From the NCBI RefSeq assembly GCF_016616885.1, contig NZ_CP067102.1, positions 3,872,501 through 3,936,500 on the forward strand: 64,000 bases of DNA, written 5' to 3'. This stretch comes from Bradyrhizobium diazoefficiens. Its GTDB lineage: Bacteria; Pseudomonadota; Alphaproteobacteria; Rhizobiales; Xanthobacteraceae. The notes under the pieces are model-generated. The model saw nothing but the letters and a program-made list of their open reading frames with translations. It made no database searches and had not been told where the DNA came from. The stretch's first letter is position 1. The number at the start of each line of letters is the position of its first letter. Shown here piece after piece: positions 28,291 through 37,543 of the stretch. A program made the translations under genes and the position numbers.

Positions 28291-29181
28291 ATGGCAGCCA
28301 AGACGAAATTCCGGGGGTCGTTCACCGCCTTGGTCACGCCGTTCAAGAATGGCTCGCTGGACGAGGCGGCGTTCCGCTCCCTGGTCAACTGGCAGATTTC
28401 CGAGGGCACCAACGGCCTGGTCCCGGTCGGCACCACCGGCGAGAGCCCGACGCTGAGCCATGACGAGCACAAGAAGGTCGTCGAATGGTGCATCGAGGAG
28501 GCCAAGGGCCGCGTGCCCGTGATCGCCGGCGCCGGCTCCAACTCCACCAAGGAAGCCATCGAGCTGGCCCAGCATGCCGAGAAGGCGGGTGCCAACGCCG
28601 TGCTGGTGGTGACGCCGTATTACAACAAGCCGACGCAAGAGGGCATGTACCAGCACTTCAAGGCGATCAACGATGCGATTGGGATTCCGATCATCATCTA
28701 CAACATCCCGCCGCGCTCGGTGATCGACATGTCGGTCGACACCATGAAGCGGCTGTGGGAGCTGAAGAACATCGCGGGCGTCAAGGACGCCACCGCCAGC
28801 ATGGTGCGCGTGTCGCAGCAGCGCGCGGCGCTCGGCGAAGATTTCAACCAGCTCTCGGGTGAGGACGCCACCATCATCGGCTACATGGCGCATGGTGGCC
28901 ATGGCTGCATCTCGGTGACCTCGAACGTCGCGCCGCGTCTGTGCGCCGAGTTCCACGCAGCCTGGCAGAAGGGCGACGCCAAGGCGGCGCTCGCGATCCA
29001 CGACAAGCTGATGCCGCTGCACAACAACCTCTTCATCGAGAGCAATCCGGCCCCGATCAAGTACGCGATGTCGCTGCTCGGTAAATTCGACGAGACGCTG
29101 CGGCTGCCGATGGTGCCCGTGTCCGAGCCGACCCGCGCTGCCGTGCGCAGCGCCATGGTGCATGCAGGTCTGATCAACTGA
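28291..29181 (+). CDS. dapA: 4-hydroxy-tetrahydrodipicolinate synthase
   Basis: Class I aldolase condensing pyruvate with aspartate semialdehyde, the first step of the lysine and diaminopimelate branch. From the ATG at 28291, which has a GGAGG 8 nt upstream, the product is 296 aa. Active-site residues are in place: the Thr48-Thr49 pair in [10 protein letters not shown], Tyr137 in [10 protein letters not shown], and the Schiff-base Lys165 in GVKDATAS. The longer frame from 28117 lacks a ribosome site. It probably shares a transcript with mscL, smpB and the peroxiredoxin gene, which follow on the same strand with short gaps. Confidence 0.96.
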   Translation: MAAKTKFRGSFTALVTPFKNGSLDEAAFRSLVNWQISEGTNGLVPVGTTGESPTLSHDEHKKVVEWCIEEAKGRVPVIAGAGSNSTKEAIELAQHAEKAGANAVLVVTPYYNKPTQEGMYQHFKAINDAIGIPIIIYNIPPRSVIDMSVDTMKRLWELKNIAGVKDATASMVRVSQQRAALGEDFNQLSGEDATIIGYMAHGGHGCISVTSNVAPRLCAEFHAAWQKGDAKAALAIHDKLMPLHNNLFIESNPAPIKYAMSLLGKFDETLRLPMVPVSEPTRAAVRSAMVHAGLIN

Positions 29182-29238
29182 GATTTGGGGATTCGCGCTG
29201 GGCAATCCGGTGCGTGACACCGAAGAAAGGGGACGGAC

Positions 29239-29655
29239 ATGCTGAAGGAATTTCGCGAATTCGCGATGAAGGGCAACGTCGTCGATCTCGCCGTTGCGGT
29301 CATCATCGGCGCCGCTTTCGGCGCCATCGTGACGTCGATGGTCAACGACATCATCATGCCGATCATTGGCGCAGTCACCGGCGGCCTGGATTTCTCCAAC
29401 TATTTCGTCGGACTCTCCAAAAACGTCACGCAGACCAATCTCGCCGACGCCAAAAAGCAGGGTGCGGTGCTGGCCTATGGCAGCTTCTTCACCTTGGTCA
29501 TGAACTTTGTCATCGTTGCTTTCGTACTGTTCTTGGTGATCCGCACCATGAACCAGTTCAAGCGCAAGGAAGAGGTCAAGCCCGCGGAACCGCCGAAGCC
29601 GTCGGCCGAGGTCGAGCTGCTGACTGAGATCCGCGACCTCCTCAAGAAGTCTTGA
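29239..29655 (+). CDS. mscL: Large-conductance mechanosensitive channel
   Basis: MscL opens under membrane tension to release solutes during osmotic downshock. The 138-residue protein has the family layout: an amphipathic N-terminus [20 protein letters not shown], the pore-lining TM1 [15 protein letters not shown] with its Gly/Ala face, TM2 [20 protein letters not shown], and a charged C-terminal helix ending in [13 protein letters not shown]. Length is normal for the family. A GGGGACGG stretch precedes the ATG. Confidence 0.96.
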   Translation: MLKEFREFAMKGNVVDLAVAVIIGAAFGAIVTSMVNDIIMPIIGAVTGGLDFSNYFVGLSKNVTQTNLADAKKQGAVLAYGSFFTLVMNFVIVAFVLFLVIRTMNQFKRKEEVKPAEPPKPSAEVELLTEIRDLLKKS

Positions 29656-29729
29656 CGCGCGCGCTTCATCCAAACTGTTAGCGTCTGCACGTATCTCGAT
29701 CAGGTTTTGCTGCCCGGATTTTGTAGGTC

Positions 29730-30203
29730 ATGGCCGATAAGAACGAACGTCCTATCAAGGTCATGGCGGAAAATCGCAAGGCCCGCTTCAACTATGCGAT
29801 CGAGGACACGGTCGAGGCGGGCATTGCGCTGACCGGAACCGAGGTGAAGTCGATCCGCAACGGCAAGAGCACGATTGCGGAATCCTACGCCGACTCCAAA
29901 GACGGCGAGATCTGGCTGATCAACGCCACCATTCCGGAATACCTCCAGGGCAACCGCTTCAACCACGAGCCCAAGCGGCCGCGGAAGCTGCTGCTGCACC
30001 GCCGGCAGATCAACAAGCTGATGGGCGCGGTCGACCGCGAGGGCATGACGCTGATCCCGCTCAAGCTCTACTTCAATGAGCGCGGGCGGGCCAAGGTGCA
30101 GCTCGCGGTTGCAAAAGGCAAGAAGCTGCACGATAAGCGCGAGTCCGAGAAGAAGCGCGACTGGAGCCGGGAGAAGGGCCGGCTGATGCGGGCGAGGGGG
30201 TAG
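29730..30203 (+). CDS. smpB: SsrA-binding protein SmpB
   Basis: SmpB delivers tmRNA to stalled ribosomes for trans-translation. The 157-residue product shows [23 protein letters not shown] early on, [17 protein letters not shown] (the OB-fold tmRNA contact) and the basic C-terminal tail with [20 protein letters not shown] that inserts into the empty mRNA channel. The ssrA gene itself is not in this window. It is 4 nt upstream of the peroxiredoxin gene. Confidence 0.97.
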   Translation: MADKNERPIKVMAENRKARFNYAIEDTVEAGIALTGTEVKSIRNGKSTIAESYADSKDGEIWLINATIPEYLQGNRFNHEPKRPRKLLLHRRQINKLMGAVDREGMTLIPLKLYFNERGRAKVQLAVAKGKKLHDKRESEKKRDWSREKGRLMRARG

Positions 30204-30207
30204 CGAG

Positions 30208-30789
30208 ATGAATCAGAGAAACCTGCTAGAGGTCGATTGGAGCCAGATTCCCGCACCCGCCGACGACGGCGGCGCCGCGCACCTGACCGGCCTGACGCTG
30301 CCCGCGATCAGCCTGCTCGCAACTGACGATACGTCAGTGACGCTGTCGGCGCTCTCCGGTCGCACCGTGGTGTTCGCTTATCCGCGCACCGGCGAGCCCG
30401 GCAAGATCGCGCTGGTCGATGATTGGGACCTGATCCCGGGCGCGCGCGGCTGCACGCCGCAGACCTGCGCGTTCCGCGATCTGTTCGCCGAGTTGAAGGC
30501 CGCCGGCGCCTCACACGTGTTCGGTCTCTCGACCCAGAGCAACGAATACCAGACCGAGATGGCGTCGCGGCTGCATCTGCCGTTCCCGGTGCTCTCGGAC
30601 GAGAAATTGGCGCTCACGCGTGCCCTCAATCTGCCGACCATGGAGGTCGCGGGCCTGACGCTGATCAAGCGCCTGGCGTTGATCATCGACGATGCCAAAA
30701 TCGCGCATGTGTTCTACCCGGTGTTCCCGCCCGACCGGAACGCCGGCGATGTGCTGGACTGGCTGAAGGCCAATCCCGCCAAAGGCTAG
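30208..30789 (+). CDS. Peroxiredoxin, PrxQ/Bcp-like (AhpC/TSA superfamily)
   Basis: Thioredoxin-fold protein of 193 aa. The motif GCTPQTCAFRD gives the peroxidatic Cys82 and a likely resolving Cys87 in the C-x4-C spacing of PrxQ/Bcp enzymes, and FAYPRTG fills the usual 'YPxxxTPGCT' strand. Between PRTG and the Cys there is an insertion of about 20 residues (KIALVDDWDLIPGAR) compared with classic Bcp, and the protein starts with an unusual 25-residue extension. It reduces peroxides using thioredoxin or glutaredoxin. It follows smpB closely and is probably cotranscribed with it. Confidence 0.85.
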   Translation: MNQRNLLEVDWSQIPAPADDGGAAHLTGLTLPAISLLATDDTSVTLSALSGRTVVFAYPRTGEPGKIALVDDWDLIPGARGCTPQTCAFRDLFAELKAAGASHVFGLSTQSNEYQTEMASRLHLPFPVLSDEKLALTRALNLPTMEVAGLTLIKRLALIIDDAKIAHVFYPVFPPDRNAGDVLDWLKANPAKG

Positions 30790-30808
30790 TCCAACGCTAG
30801 TTGAAGGG

Positions 30809-31483
30809 CTAATCGAGCTCGGCCTTCACCTTCGCGAACACGCTGCGGAACATGTCCGGCGTCAGCACGCCAGTGTTCGTGTTGTAGCGCGAGCAGTGAT
30901 AGCTGTCGTAGAGCTTGAACGCGCCGGCCTGGTGCACCGCGCCGTGGCCGAAGGGGGCTTGCGAGGCCTTCAGGTTCAGCGGCTTGAGCACCGTGTCGTG
31001 CGCAATCCGTCCGAGCGCGACGATCGCGCGCAGCTTCGGCATCGTCGCGAGGTTCGCCGCGAGAAACTGGCGGCAGGTGTTGATCTCGACCGGCAGCGGC
31101 TTGTTCTGCGGCGGAACGCAATGCACGGCATTGGCGATCCGGCAGTCGACCAGCTTCAGGCCGTCGTCGGGCCGGGCCTGATAGGTGCCCTTGGCAAAGC
31201 CGTATTCGAGCAGCGTGGCGTAGAGCAGGTCGCCGGCATAGTCGCCGGTGAACGGCCGGCCTGTGCGGTTGGCGCCCTGCATCCCCGGCGCGAGACCGAC
31301 GATCAGGAGGCGCGCCGTGATGTCGCCGAACGGCGGGACCGGAGCGTTGTGCCACAGCGGCTCGCGCGCGCGGTTCGCCTCGCGAAAGGCGACCAGGCGC
31401 GGGCAGACCGGACAGTCACGGTCGGGAACGAGGGTGGGGGCCTGGCGGCTAGACCGGACCGCCTCACTCCTCGAAGTCGTCAT
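30809..31483 (-). CDS. Uracil-DNA glycosylase, family 5 (UdgB-like)
   Basis: Removes uracil and other deaminated bases from DNA. The 224-residue product has GLAPGMQGANRTGRPFTGDYAG, the family-5 motif in which the usual catalytic acid is absent, and YHCSRYNTNTGVLT for the second motif. Cys24, Cys27, Cys122 and Cys137 have the spacing of the [4Fe-4S] cluster ligands of family 4 and 5 enzymes. The ATG at 31483 is preferred; the upstream extension from 31585 is antisense-like low-quality sequence. Its start lies inside the end of the NYN-domain gene (20-nt overlap), so the two are probably cotranslated. Confidence 0.92.
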   Translation of the reverse strand: MTTSRSEAVRSSRQAPTLVPDRDCPVCPRLVAFREANRAREPLWHNAPVPPFGDITARLLIVGLAPGMQGANRTGRPFTGDYAGDLLYATLLEYGFAKGTYQARPDDGLKLVDCRIANAVHCVPPQNKPLPVEINTCRQFLAANLATMPKLRAIVALGRIAHDTVLKPLNLKASQAPFGHGAVHQAGAFKLYDSYHCSRYNTNTGVLTPDMFRSVFAKVKAELD

Positions 31484-32099
31484 CGCCCCTCGGCGCCATC
31501 GTGGTCGCGCGCTGGAGGAACTGCGGAGCGTGGTGGCGCGCCTCGCGATCGCGCGGGGCGGGGCGCTCAGACGGGTCGCGGCCAAGCTTGGACTGCAGCT
31601 CGACGAGGTCGGTGAAGACGTCGGCCTGGCGGCGCAGCTCGTCGGCGATCATCGGCGGCTGGCTGGCGATGGTGGAGATCACCGTGACCCGCACGCCGCG
31701 GCGCTGTACGGCCTCGACCAGCGAGCGGAAGTCACCGTCGCCTGAGAACAGCACCATCTGGTCGATGTGCTCGGCAAGCTCCATGGCATCGACGGCAAGC
31801 TCGATGTCCATGTTGCCCTTGACCTTGCGGCGGCCGGAGGCGTCGATGAACTCCTTCGTCGCCTTGGTGACGACGGTGTAGCCGTTATAGTCGAGCCAGT
31901 CGATCAGCGGACGGATCGAGGAATACTCCTGATCCTCGATGATCGCTGTGTAGTAGAACGCTCGCAGCAGCGTCCCGCGGCTCTGAAACTCCTTCAGAAG
32001 GCGCTTGTAATCGATGTCGAAGCCGAGAGTTTTCGCCGTGGCGTAAAGATTGGCCCCGTCGATGAAGAGCGCGATCTTGTTGGTAGGGGAAGGTGACAT
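31464..32099 (-). CDS. NYN-domain protein (LabA/DUF88 family, putative RNase)
   Basis: PIN-like fold of 211 aa. The acidic residues expected of the metal site are present: IALFIDGANLYATAKTLG, KGNMDIELAVDAMELA and VLFSGDGDFRSLVEAVQRRG. NYN proteins are predicted RNases; related LabA proteins affect cyanobacterial clock output, and other relatives are RNA decay factors. The C-terminal 35 residues are charged and rich in Arg, Pro and Asp, probably disordered. It overlaps the uracil-DNA glycosylase gene by 20 nt and is divergent from rpoZ. Confidence 0.9.
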   Translation of the reverse strand: MSPSPTNKIALFIDGANLYATAKTLGFDIDYKRLLKEFQSRGTLLRAFYYTAIIEDQEYSSIRPLIDWLDYNGYTVVTKATKEFIDASGRRKVKGNMDIELAVDAMELAEHIDQMVLFSGDGDFRSLVEAVQRRGVRVTVISTIASQPPMIADELRRQADVFTDLVELQSKLGRDPSERPAPRDREARHHAPQFLQRATTMAPRGDDDFEE

Positions 32100-32427
32100 T
32101 CAGTTTGCTCGCGTAGTGTTCGTGATCATTCGTTTATTGTTGGCGCGGCGGCAGCAAGCCGCGCAGTTCAAAGTCCTGCCGAAACCCGTCGAAACCGCAA
32201 ATCCGGAGAAGTCGGGGCAATCAAGGTATAGTTATGGCGGACTCTCATACACCCGGCGCTGCCCTCAATGGCAGCCCGGCAAACCACCCACCCCAGCCCT
32301 AATGTGGAGGTAGCAGAGGCGTTTGGCGAGGCCAAATTACAAATTTGCCTTGCGAAACCGGTCTGGCCCCTATAACTAGCCCCAATCATCCACATATTTC
32401 GTCCCACCCACAACGGAGCGACAGTCT
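32100..32427. other. Divergent promoter region of the NYN gene and rpoZ
   Basis: No supported gene. A 22-codon frame (ATG at 32234, TAA at 32300-32302; MADSHTPGAALNG and then Pro-rich) has no clear ribosome site and is probably chance or a leader peptide. Promoters for both neighbours must lie here. Confidence 0.45.
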
Positions 32428-32820
32428 ATGGCTCGCGTCACCGTAGAAGATTGTATCGACAAGGTCGACAACCGGTTTGACCTGGTCCTGCTGGCCGCCC
32501 ACCGTGCCCGCATGATTTCGTCCGGTTCACAACTAACGGTTGACCGCGATAACGACAAGAACCCTGTTGTATCTTTGCGCGAGATTGCCGACGAGACCAT
32601 CTCGCCGGAAGACCTCCGCGAGGAGCTGGTGCACTCCCTCCAGAAGTTCGTCGAGGTTGACGAGCCCGAGCCGGACACGGTGCCGTTGATCGGTTCCGCC
32701 GGCGCCAGCGTCGATGCCGACGATACCGAGGTCGCTGTGGAGCGCATGACCGAAGAGGAGCTCCTGAAGGGCCTCGAAGGCCTCGCGCCGCCGGAAGAGC
32801 AGCCCGAGGAGGACGAGTAG
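32428..32820 (+). CDS. rpoZ: RNA polymerase omega subunit
   Basis: Omega helps fold and anchor the beta-prime subunit and forms part of a ppGpp site in many bacteria. The 130-residue product starts [20 protein letters not shown], the classic omega opening, and contains [20 protein letters not shown] and [15 protein letters not shown]. The acidic C-terminal tail is longer than in E. coli, as is usual for alphaproteobacteria. It sits directly before rsh, the ppGpp synthetase/hydrolase gene, but a terminator separates the two. Confidence 0.96.
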   Translation: MARVTVEDCIDKVDNRFDLVLLAAHRARMISSGSQLTVDRDNDKNPVVSLREIADETISPEDLREELVHSLQKFVEVDEPEPDTVPLIGSAGASVDADDTEVAVERMTEEELLKGLEGLAPPEEQPEEDE

Positions 32821-32860
32821 TCGTCCTATCGCGATCGTCGACTTCTTGTGATCTTATCAG

Positions 32861-32884
32861 AGGCCCGAACCCGTGTTCGGGCCT
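32861..32884 (+). terminator. Rho-independent terminator of rpoZ
   Basis: AGGCCCGAAC at 32861-32870 pairs with GTTCGGGCCT at 32875-32884, loop CCGT, followed by TTGCTTTTGTT; it starts 40 nt after the rpoZ stop. Confidence 0.9.
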
Positions 32885-33029
32885 TTGCTTTTGTTGGCGT
32901 TTTCGTGGTTACCATAGCGTTGCCGGTTCGTGCCGCGCGCCTGTCACCGAATTGACCGGCCGTGTCCGCGATCAGGGCTTAGGATGTATGCAACGGGCCG
33001 TTTCATGGTCCGTTTGAAGGCAGGACGGC

Positions 33030-35315
33030 ATGGTTTATCGACGCCGCGGACCCACGCAGATGCAGGCCGCAACCGAATCGGTTGCCGTAGCCCCGACTGC
33101 GCCGGTGGCAAGGCCATCGAAGCCGCGCGCGCGCATGATGCGTCAATATGACCTCGTCGAACGCGTCCGGTCGTACAATCCGAACACCAACGAAGACCTG
33201 CTGAACCGCGCCTATGTCTACGCCATGAAGGCGCACGGCTCGCAGACCCGCGCCTCCGGCGATCCGTATTTCTCGCACCCGCTGGAAGTGGCAGCGATTC
33301 TCACCGACTTGAAGCTCGACGACGCGACCATCGTCGCCGCGCTGCTGCACGACACGATCGAGGACACCGAGGCGACGCGGGCGGAGATCGACCAGCTGTT
33401 CGGCCCCGAGATCGGTGCGCTGGTCGAGGGCCTGACCAAGCTGAAGCGGCTCGAGCTGGTGTCGCGCGAGGCCAAGCAGGCCGAGAACCTGCGCAAATTG
33501 TTGCTGGCCATTGCCGACGATGTCCGCGTGCTCTTGGTCAAGCTCGCCGACCGCCTGCACAACATGCGCACGCTCGACTTCGTGCCGACGGAATCGCGCC
33601 GGCGCATTGCCGAGGAGACGCTCGACATCTACGCGCCATTGGCAGGGCGCATGGGCATGCAGGAAATGCGTGAGGAGCTGGAGGATTTGTCCTTCCGCAC
33701 CCTCGATCCCGAAGCCTATTCGGTGGTGATGCAGCGGCTCGATGCGCTCGCCGAGCGCAATCGCAACCTGATCGGCGAGATCGAAGACCAGCTCTCCAAC
33801 AATCTGCGCCACAGGGGTCTCGGCGCGCGGGTCTATGGCCGCCGCAAGAAGCCGTTTTCGATCTGGACCAAGATGGAGCGCAAGTCGGTCGGCTTCGAGC
33901 AATTGTCCGACATCTTCGGCTTCCGTGTCGTCGTCAACGACATCGAGGCCTGCTATCGCGCGCTCGGCATCGTCCACACCACCTGGCCGGTCGTGCCGGG
34001 GCGTTTCAAGGACTACATCTCGACGCCGAAGCAGAATGACTACCGCTCGATCCATACCACCGTGATCGGCCCCGGCAACCAGCGCGTCGAGCTCCAGATC
34101 CGCACCGAGGCGATGGACCAGATCGCCGAGCGCGGCATCGCCGCGCACGTCTTCTACAAGGAAGGCGTGGGCTCGCCGACCGAATTCCTCAAGCGCGAGT
34201 CCAACGCGTTCGCCTGGCTGCGTCACACTATCGGTATCCTCTCGGAGAGCGCCAACCCCGAGGAATTCCTCGAGCACACCAAGCTCGAGCTGTTCCACGA
34301 CCAGGTGTTCTGCTTCACGCCGAAGGGCAAGCTGATCGCGCTGCCGCGCCATGCCAATGTGATCGACTTCGCCTATGCCGTGCATACCGACGTCGGCAAC
34401 AGCGCGGTCGGTTGCAAGATCAACGGCCAGTTCGCGCCACTGTCCTCGGAGCTTCAGAACGGCGACGAGGTCGAGGTGCTGACCTCGGAAGCCCAGTCGG
34501 CGCCGCCCTCGGCTTGGGAAACGCTGGCGGTCACCGGCAAGGCGCGCGCCGCGATCCGGCGCGCAACGCGCACCGCGGTGCGCGATCAATATGCCGGTCT
34601 CGGCCGGCGTATCGTCGAGCGCCTGTTCGAGCGCGCCAAGATCGAATACGCCGATGACAAGCTCAAGGGCGCGCTGCCGCGGCTGGCGCGCACCTCGATC
34701 GAGGACGTCATGGCTGCGGTCGGCCGGGGCGAGATCAAGGCGTCTCACGTCGCGCGCGCGATGTATCCCGACTACAAGGAGGAACGCGTTGCGCGCTACG
34801 GCGTCAAGAAGGGGCTCGCCGCCAAGCTCAAGGAGAAGGCGCTGGAGCCGTCGCGCAGCCCGGTGGCGATCCCCATTGGCGGAATCAATTCCGACCTGCC
34901 GGTGAAGTTCGCGCCGAACGGCGGTGCGGTGCCGGGCGATCGCATCGTTGGCATCGTCACGCCGGGCGAGGGGATCACGATCTATCCGATCCAGTCGCCG
35001 GCGCTGAAGGATTTCGAGGAGGAGCCGGAACGCTGGCTCGACGTCCGCTGGGACATCGAGGACTCCGCGCCGCAGCGCTTCCCGGCGCGCATCAAGGTCG
35101 AGAACGTCAACGAGCCCGGCGCACTGGCGCAGATCGCGACCGTGATTGCCGAGCACGACGGCAACATCGACAATATCAGCATGCAGCGCCGCTCACCCGA
35201 CTTCACGGAGACGACGATCGATCTCGAAGTCTACGATCTCAAGCATTTGAGCGCGATCCTGGCCCAGCTGCGCGCCAAGGCGGTCGTTGCCAAAGTCGAA
35301 CGTGTTAATGGATAG
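33030..35315 (+). CDS. rsh: Bifunctional (p)ppGpp synthetase/hydrolase (Rsh)
   Basis: Makes and degrades the alarmone (p)ppGpp. The 761-residue protein has the full long-RSH layout: HD hydrolase with HPLEVAAIL and ALLHDTIEDT (about residues 80-110), synthetase with GRFKDYISTPKQNDYRSIHT (about residues 325-345), TGS domain FCFTPKGKLIALPRHANVID, a helical region, and a C-terminal ACT domain. The RxKD motif (RFKD) in the synthetase is that of bifunctional Rel/SpoT enzymes rather than the ExDD of RelA, and the HD residues are kept, so both activities are expected. It heads a run of same-strand genes from pdxJ to recO. Confidence 0.96.
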   Translation: MVYRRRGPTQMQAATESVAVAPTAPVARPSKPRARMMRQYDLVERVRSYNPNTNEDLLNRAYVYAMKAHGSQTRASGDPYFSHPLEVAAILTDLKLDDATIVAALLHDTIEDTEATRAEIDQLFGPEIGALVEGLTKLKRLELVSREAKQAENLRKLLLAIADDVRVLLVKLADRLHNMRTLDFVPTESRRRIAEETLDIYAPLAGRMGMQEMREELEDLSFRTLDPEAYSVVMQRLDALAERNRNLIGEIEDQLSNNLRHRGLGARVYGRRKKPFSIWTKMERKSVGFEQLSDIFGFRVVVNDIEACYRALGIVHTTWPVVPGRFKDYISTPKQNDYRSIHTTVIGPGNQRVELQIRTEAMDQIAERGIAAHVFYKEGVGSPTEFLKRESNAFAWLRHTIGILSESANPEEFLEHTKLELFHDQVFCFTPKGKLIALPRHANVIDFAYAVHTDVGNSAVGCKINGQFAPLSSELQNGDEVEVLTSEAQSAPPSAWETLAVTGKARAAIRRATRTAVRDQYAGLGRRIVERLFERAKIEYADDKLKGALPRLARTSIEDVMAAVGRGEIKASHVARAMYPDYKEERVARYGVKKGLAAKLKEKALEPSRSPVAIPIGGINSDLPVKFAPNGGAVPGDRIVGIVTPGEGITIYPIQSPALKDFEEEPERWLDVRWDIEDSAPQRFPARIKVENVNEPGALAQIATVIAEHDGNIDNISMQRRSPDFTETTIDLEVYDLKHLSAILAQLRAKAVVAKVERVNG

Positions 35316-35348
35316 GCGTCTGTCGCAGTCGCCTGTTTCTCCGATCTC

Positions 35349-36113
35349 GTGAGTCCTGAAATGCCCGCATCTCCGCTCCGCCTCGGCGTCAATATCGACC
35401 ATGTCGCGACCGTCCGTAATGCACGCGGCGGCCGCCATCCCGATCCGGTCCGCGCCGCGCTGCTTGCGATCGAGGCCGGTGCCGACGGCATCACCGCGCA
35501 TCTGCGTGAAGACCGCCGTCACATCCGTGACGAGGACATGGCGCGGCTGAAGGCGGAGATCTCCAAGCCGTTGAATTTCGAGATGGCGGCGACCGACGAC
35601 ATGATGCGCATCTCGCTCGCCACCAAGCCGCATGCGGTGTGCCTGGTGCCGGAGCGGCGCCAGGAGGTGACGACCGAGGGCGGGCTCGACGTGGTCGGTC
35701 AGCACCATGCGCTCGCGCCCTATATCGCGCGGCTGAACGATGCCGGCATTCGCGTCTCGCTGTTCATTGCCGCGGACCCCGCGCAGATCGAGATGGCGGC
35801 GCGGCTGCACGCGCCCGTGATCGAGATCCACACCGGCGCCTGGTGCGACGCCGTGGTCGACGGCCACACCGACAAGGCCGAGGCCGAATGGCAGCGGATC
35901 GTGGCGGGCGTGAAGGTCGCGAAGGACGCAGGCCTCGAGGTCCATGCCGGCCACGGGCTCGACTACGCGACGGCAGAGAAGATCGCCGCGCTGCCAGAAA
36001 TCATGGAGCTCAACATCGGCTACTACATGATCGGCGAGGCGCTGTTCGTTGGTCTTGCCGAGACGGTACGAAAGATGCGTGCGGCGATGGATACCGGGCG
36101 GAGCCGGGCATGA
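35349..36113 (+). CDS. pdxJ: Pyridoxine 5'-phosphate synthase
   Basis: PdxJ forms pyridoxine 5'-phosphate from 3-amino-2-oxopropyl phosphate and deoxyxylulose 5-phosphate. The product shows [19 protein letters not shown] at the N-terminus, [14 protein letters not shown], and [20 protein letters not shown] near the C-terminus. The start is GTG at 35349 (254 aa) or ATG at 35361 (250 aa); the ATG fits the family start better. The stop overlaps acpS (ATGA). The pdxJ-acpS pair is conserved in many Proteobacteria. Confidence 0.96.
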   Translation: MSPEMPASPLRLGVNIDHVATVRNARGGRHPDPVRAALLAIEAGADGITAHLREDRRHIRDEDMARLKAEISKPLNFEMAATDDMMRISLATKPHAVCLVPERRQEVTTEGGLDVVGQHHALAPYIARLNDAGIRVSLFIAADPAQIEMAARLHAPVIEIHTGAWCDAVVDGHTDKAEAEWQRIVAGVKVAKDAGLEVHAGHGLDYATAEKIAALPEIMELNIGYYMIGEALFVGLAETVRKMRAAMDTGRSRA

Positions 36114-36529
36114 TCATCGGCATCGGCTCCGACCTGATCGACATCACCCGGGTCGGCAAGGTGATGGAGCGGCACGGCGAGCGCTTCCTCGACCGCATCT
36201 TCACCGCGGCCGAGCGCGCCAAGGCGGAGCGGCGGGCCAAGAACGAGAAGATGGTGGTGGCGACCTACGCCAAGCGCTTTGCCGCCAAGGAGGCCTGCTC
36301 CAAGGCACTCGGCACCGGCATCAGGCACGGCGTCTGGTGGCGCGACATGGGGGTGGTCAACCTGCCGGGCGGAAAACCGTCGATGCGGCTGACCGGGGGA
36401 GCGCTGGCCCGGCTCCAGGCCCTGACGCCGGAGGGATTCGAGGCCCAGATCGATCTGTCGATCACCGACGACTGGCCGTTGGCGCAGGCCTTCGTGATCA
36501 TTTCCGCCGTGCCGCGGGTCCAGCCCTGA
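36110..36529 (+). CDS. acpS: Holo-[acyl-carrier-protein] synthase
   Basis: AcpS transfers 4'-phosphopantetheine from CoA to the serine of acyl carrier protein. The 139-residue product begins [19 protein letters not shown], with the Mg-binding Asp, and has [15 protein letters not shown], the second signature with the metal-binding Glu. The ATG overlaps the pdxJ stop (ATGA). The C-terminal segment [18 protein letters not shown] ends as in other alphaproteobacterial AcpS proteins. Confidence 0.96.
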   Translation: MIIGIGSDLIDITRVGKVMERHGERFLDRIFTAAERAKAERRAKNEKMVVATYAKRFAAKEACSKALGTGIRHGVWWRDMGVVNLPGGKPSMRLTGGALARLQALTPEGFEAQIDLSITDDWPLAQAFVIISAVPRVQP

Positions 36530-36778
36530 AAGTTTGCGGGTCATTTTATAATTCGCGTTAAAAATCAATATCTTATTTGTTTTTAATGCGATCCTTGATT
36601 GCGCGGCCTGCGACAACCGTCTAAAAGTCCGCGGACGCAAATCAGGCTGGGCGAATTCGGCTTTACGCCGGAATTGGCCCTCACTATCAGAATCAGGACA
36701 ATCTCCTTGGGCCGCGAGCCGGTGGGCCGTTCGCGGGAGGAGGGCGTTCTGTGATCGCCGGCCGGAATTGAGAGAGCA

Positions 36779-37543
36779 ATGAGCGTGACTTCGGGAACGA
36801 AAACTGAAAGCGGCGTCGGCGAAACGATCCGGGTCGTGATCCATGCTCTCCTGATCGCGCTGGTGATCCGCACCTTCCTGTTCCAGCCGTTCAACATCCC
36901 GTCCGGCTCGATGAAGGCGACGCTGCTGGTCGGCGATTATCTGTTCGTGTCGAAATATTCCTACGGCTACAGCCACTACTCGATCCCATTCTCGCCGCCG
37001 CTGTTCTCGGGGCGGATCTGGGGCTCGGATCCGAACCGCGGCGACATCGTCGTGTTCCGGCTGCCGAAGGACGACACCACCGATTACATCAAGCGCGTGA
37101 TCGGCTTGCCCGGCGACCACGTCCAGATGAAGGACGGGCTGCTCTACATCAACGACACCCCGGTCGAGCGCCAGCGCATGAGCGAGTATGTCGGCGAGGA
37201 TCCCTGCGGCTCCGAAGGCGGCGGCATCTCGCGCGTGAAGCGCTGGAAGGAGACGCTGCCGAACGGTGTAACCTACGAGACGCTCGATTGCGCCGACAAC
37301 GGCTACATGGACAACACCAACGTCTACACCGTGCCGCCCGGCCATTTCTTCATGATGGGTGACAACCGCGACAACTCCACCGATAGCCGCTTCCTCGGCC
37401 AGGTCGGCTACGTGCCGCAGGAGAACCTGATCGGCCGCGCCCAGATGATCTTCTTCTCGATCGCCGAAGGCGAGCACGCCTGGATGTTCTGGCGCTGGCC
37501 GTGGGCGGTGCGCTGGAATCGCTTCTTCAAAATCGTCCGATGA
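36779..37543 (+). CDS. lepB: Signal peptidase I
   Basis: Inner-membrane protease that removes signal peptides from exported proteins. The 254-residue protein has a membrane anchor at about residues 17-35 and the Ser-Lys dyad: Ser44 in FNIPSGSMKATLL and Lys105 in DYIKRVIGLPGD. The C-terminal box GHFFMMGDNRDNSTDSR is intact. A 250-nt AT-richer gap with a GTTAAAAA/TTTTTAAT inverted repeat (36557-36588) separates it from acpS, so it probably has its own promoter. The stop overlaps rnc (ATGA). Confidence 0.96.
   Translation: MSVTSGTKTESGVGETIRVVIHALLIALVIRTFLFQPFNIPSGSMKATLLVGDYLFVSKYSYGYSHYSIPFSPPLFSGRIWGSDPNRGDIVVFRLPKDDTTDYIKRVIGLPGDHVQMKDGLLYINDTPVERQRMSEYVGEDPCGSEGGGISRVKRWKETLPNGVTYETLDCADNGYMDNTNVYTVPPGHFFMMGDNRDNSTDSRFLGQVGYVPQENLIGRAQMIFFSIAEGEHAWMFWRWPWAVRWNRFFKIVR

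Noticed and set aside
33003..35156. A 717-codon open frame on the strand opposite rsh
   Set aside because: It is a mirror of the GC-rich rsh gene, its composition is Arg/Asp/Leu-heavy, and it has no motif. Rsh on the plus strand has full domain matches.
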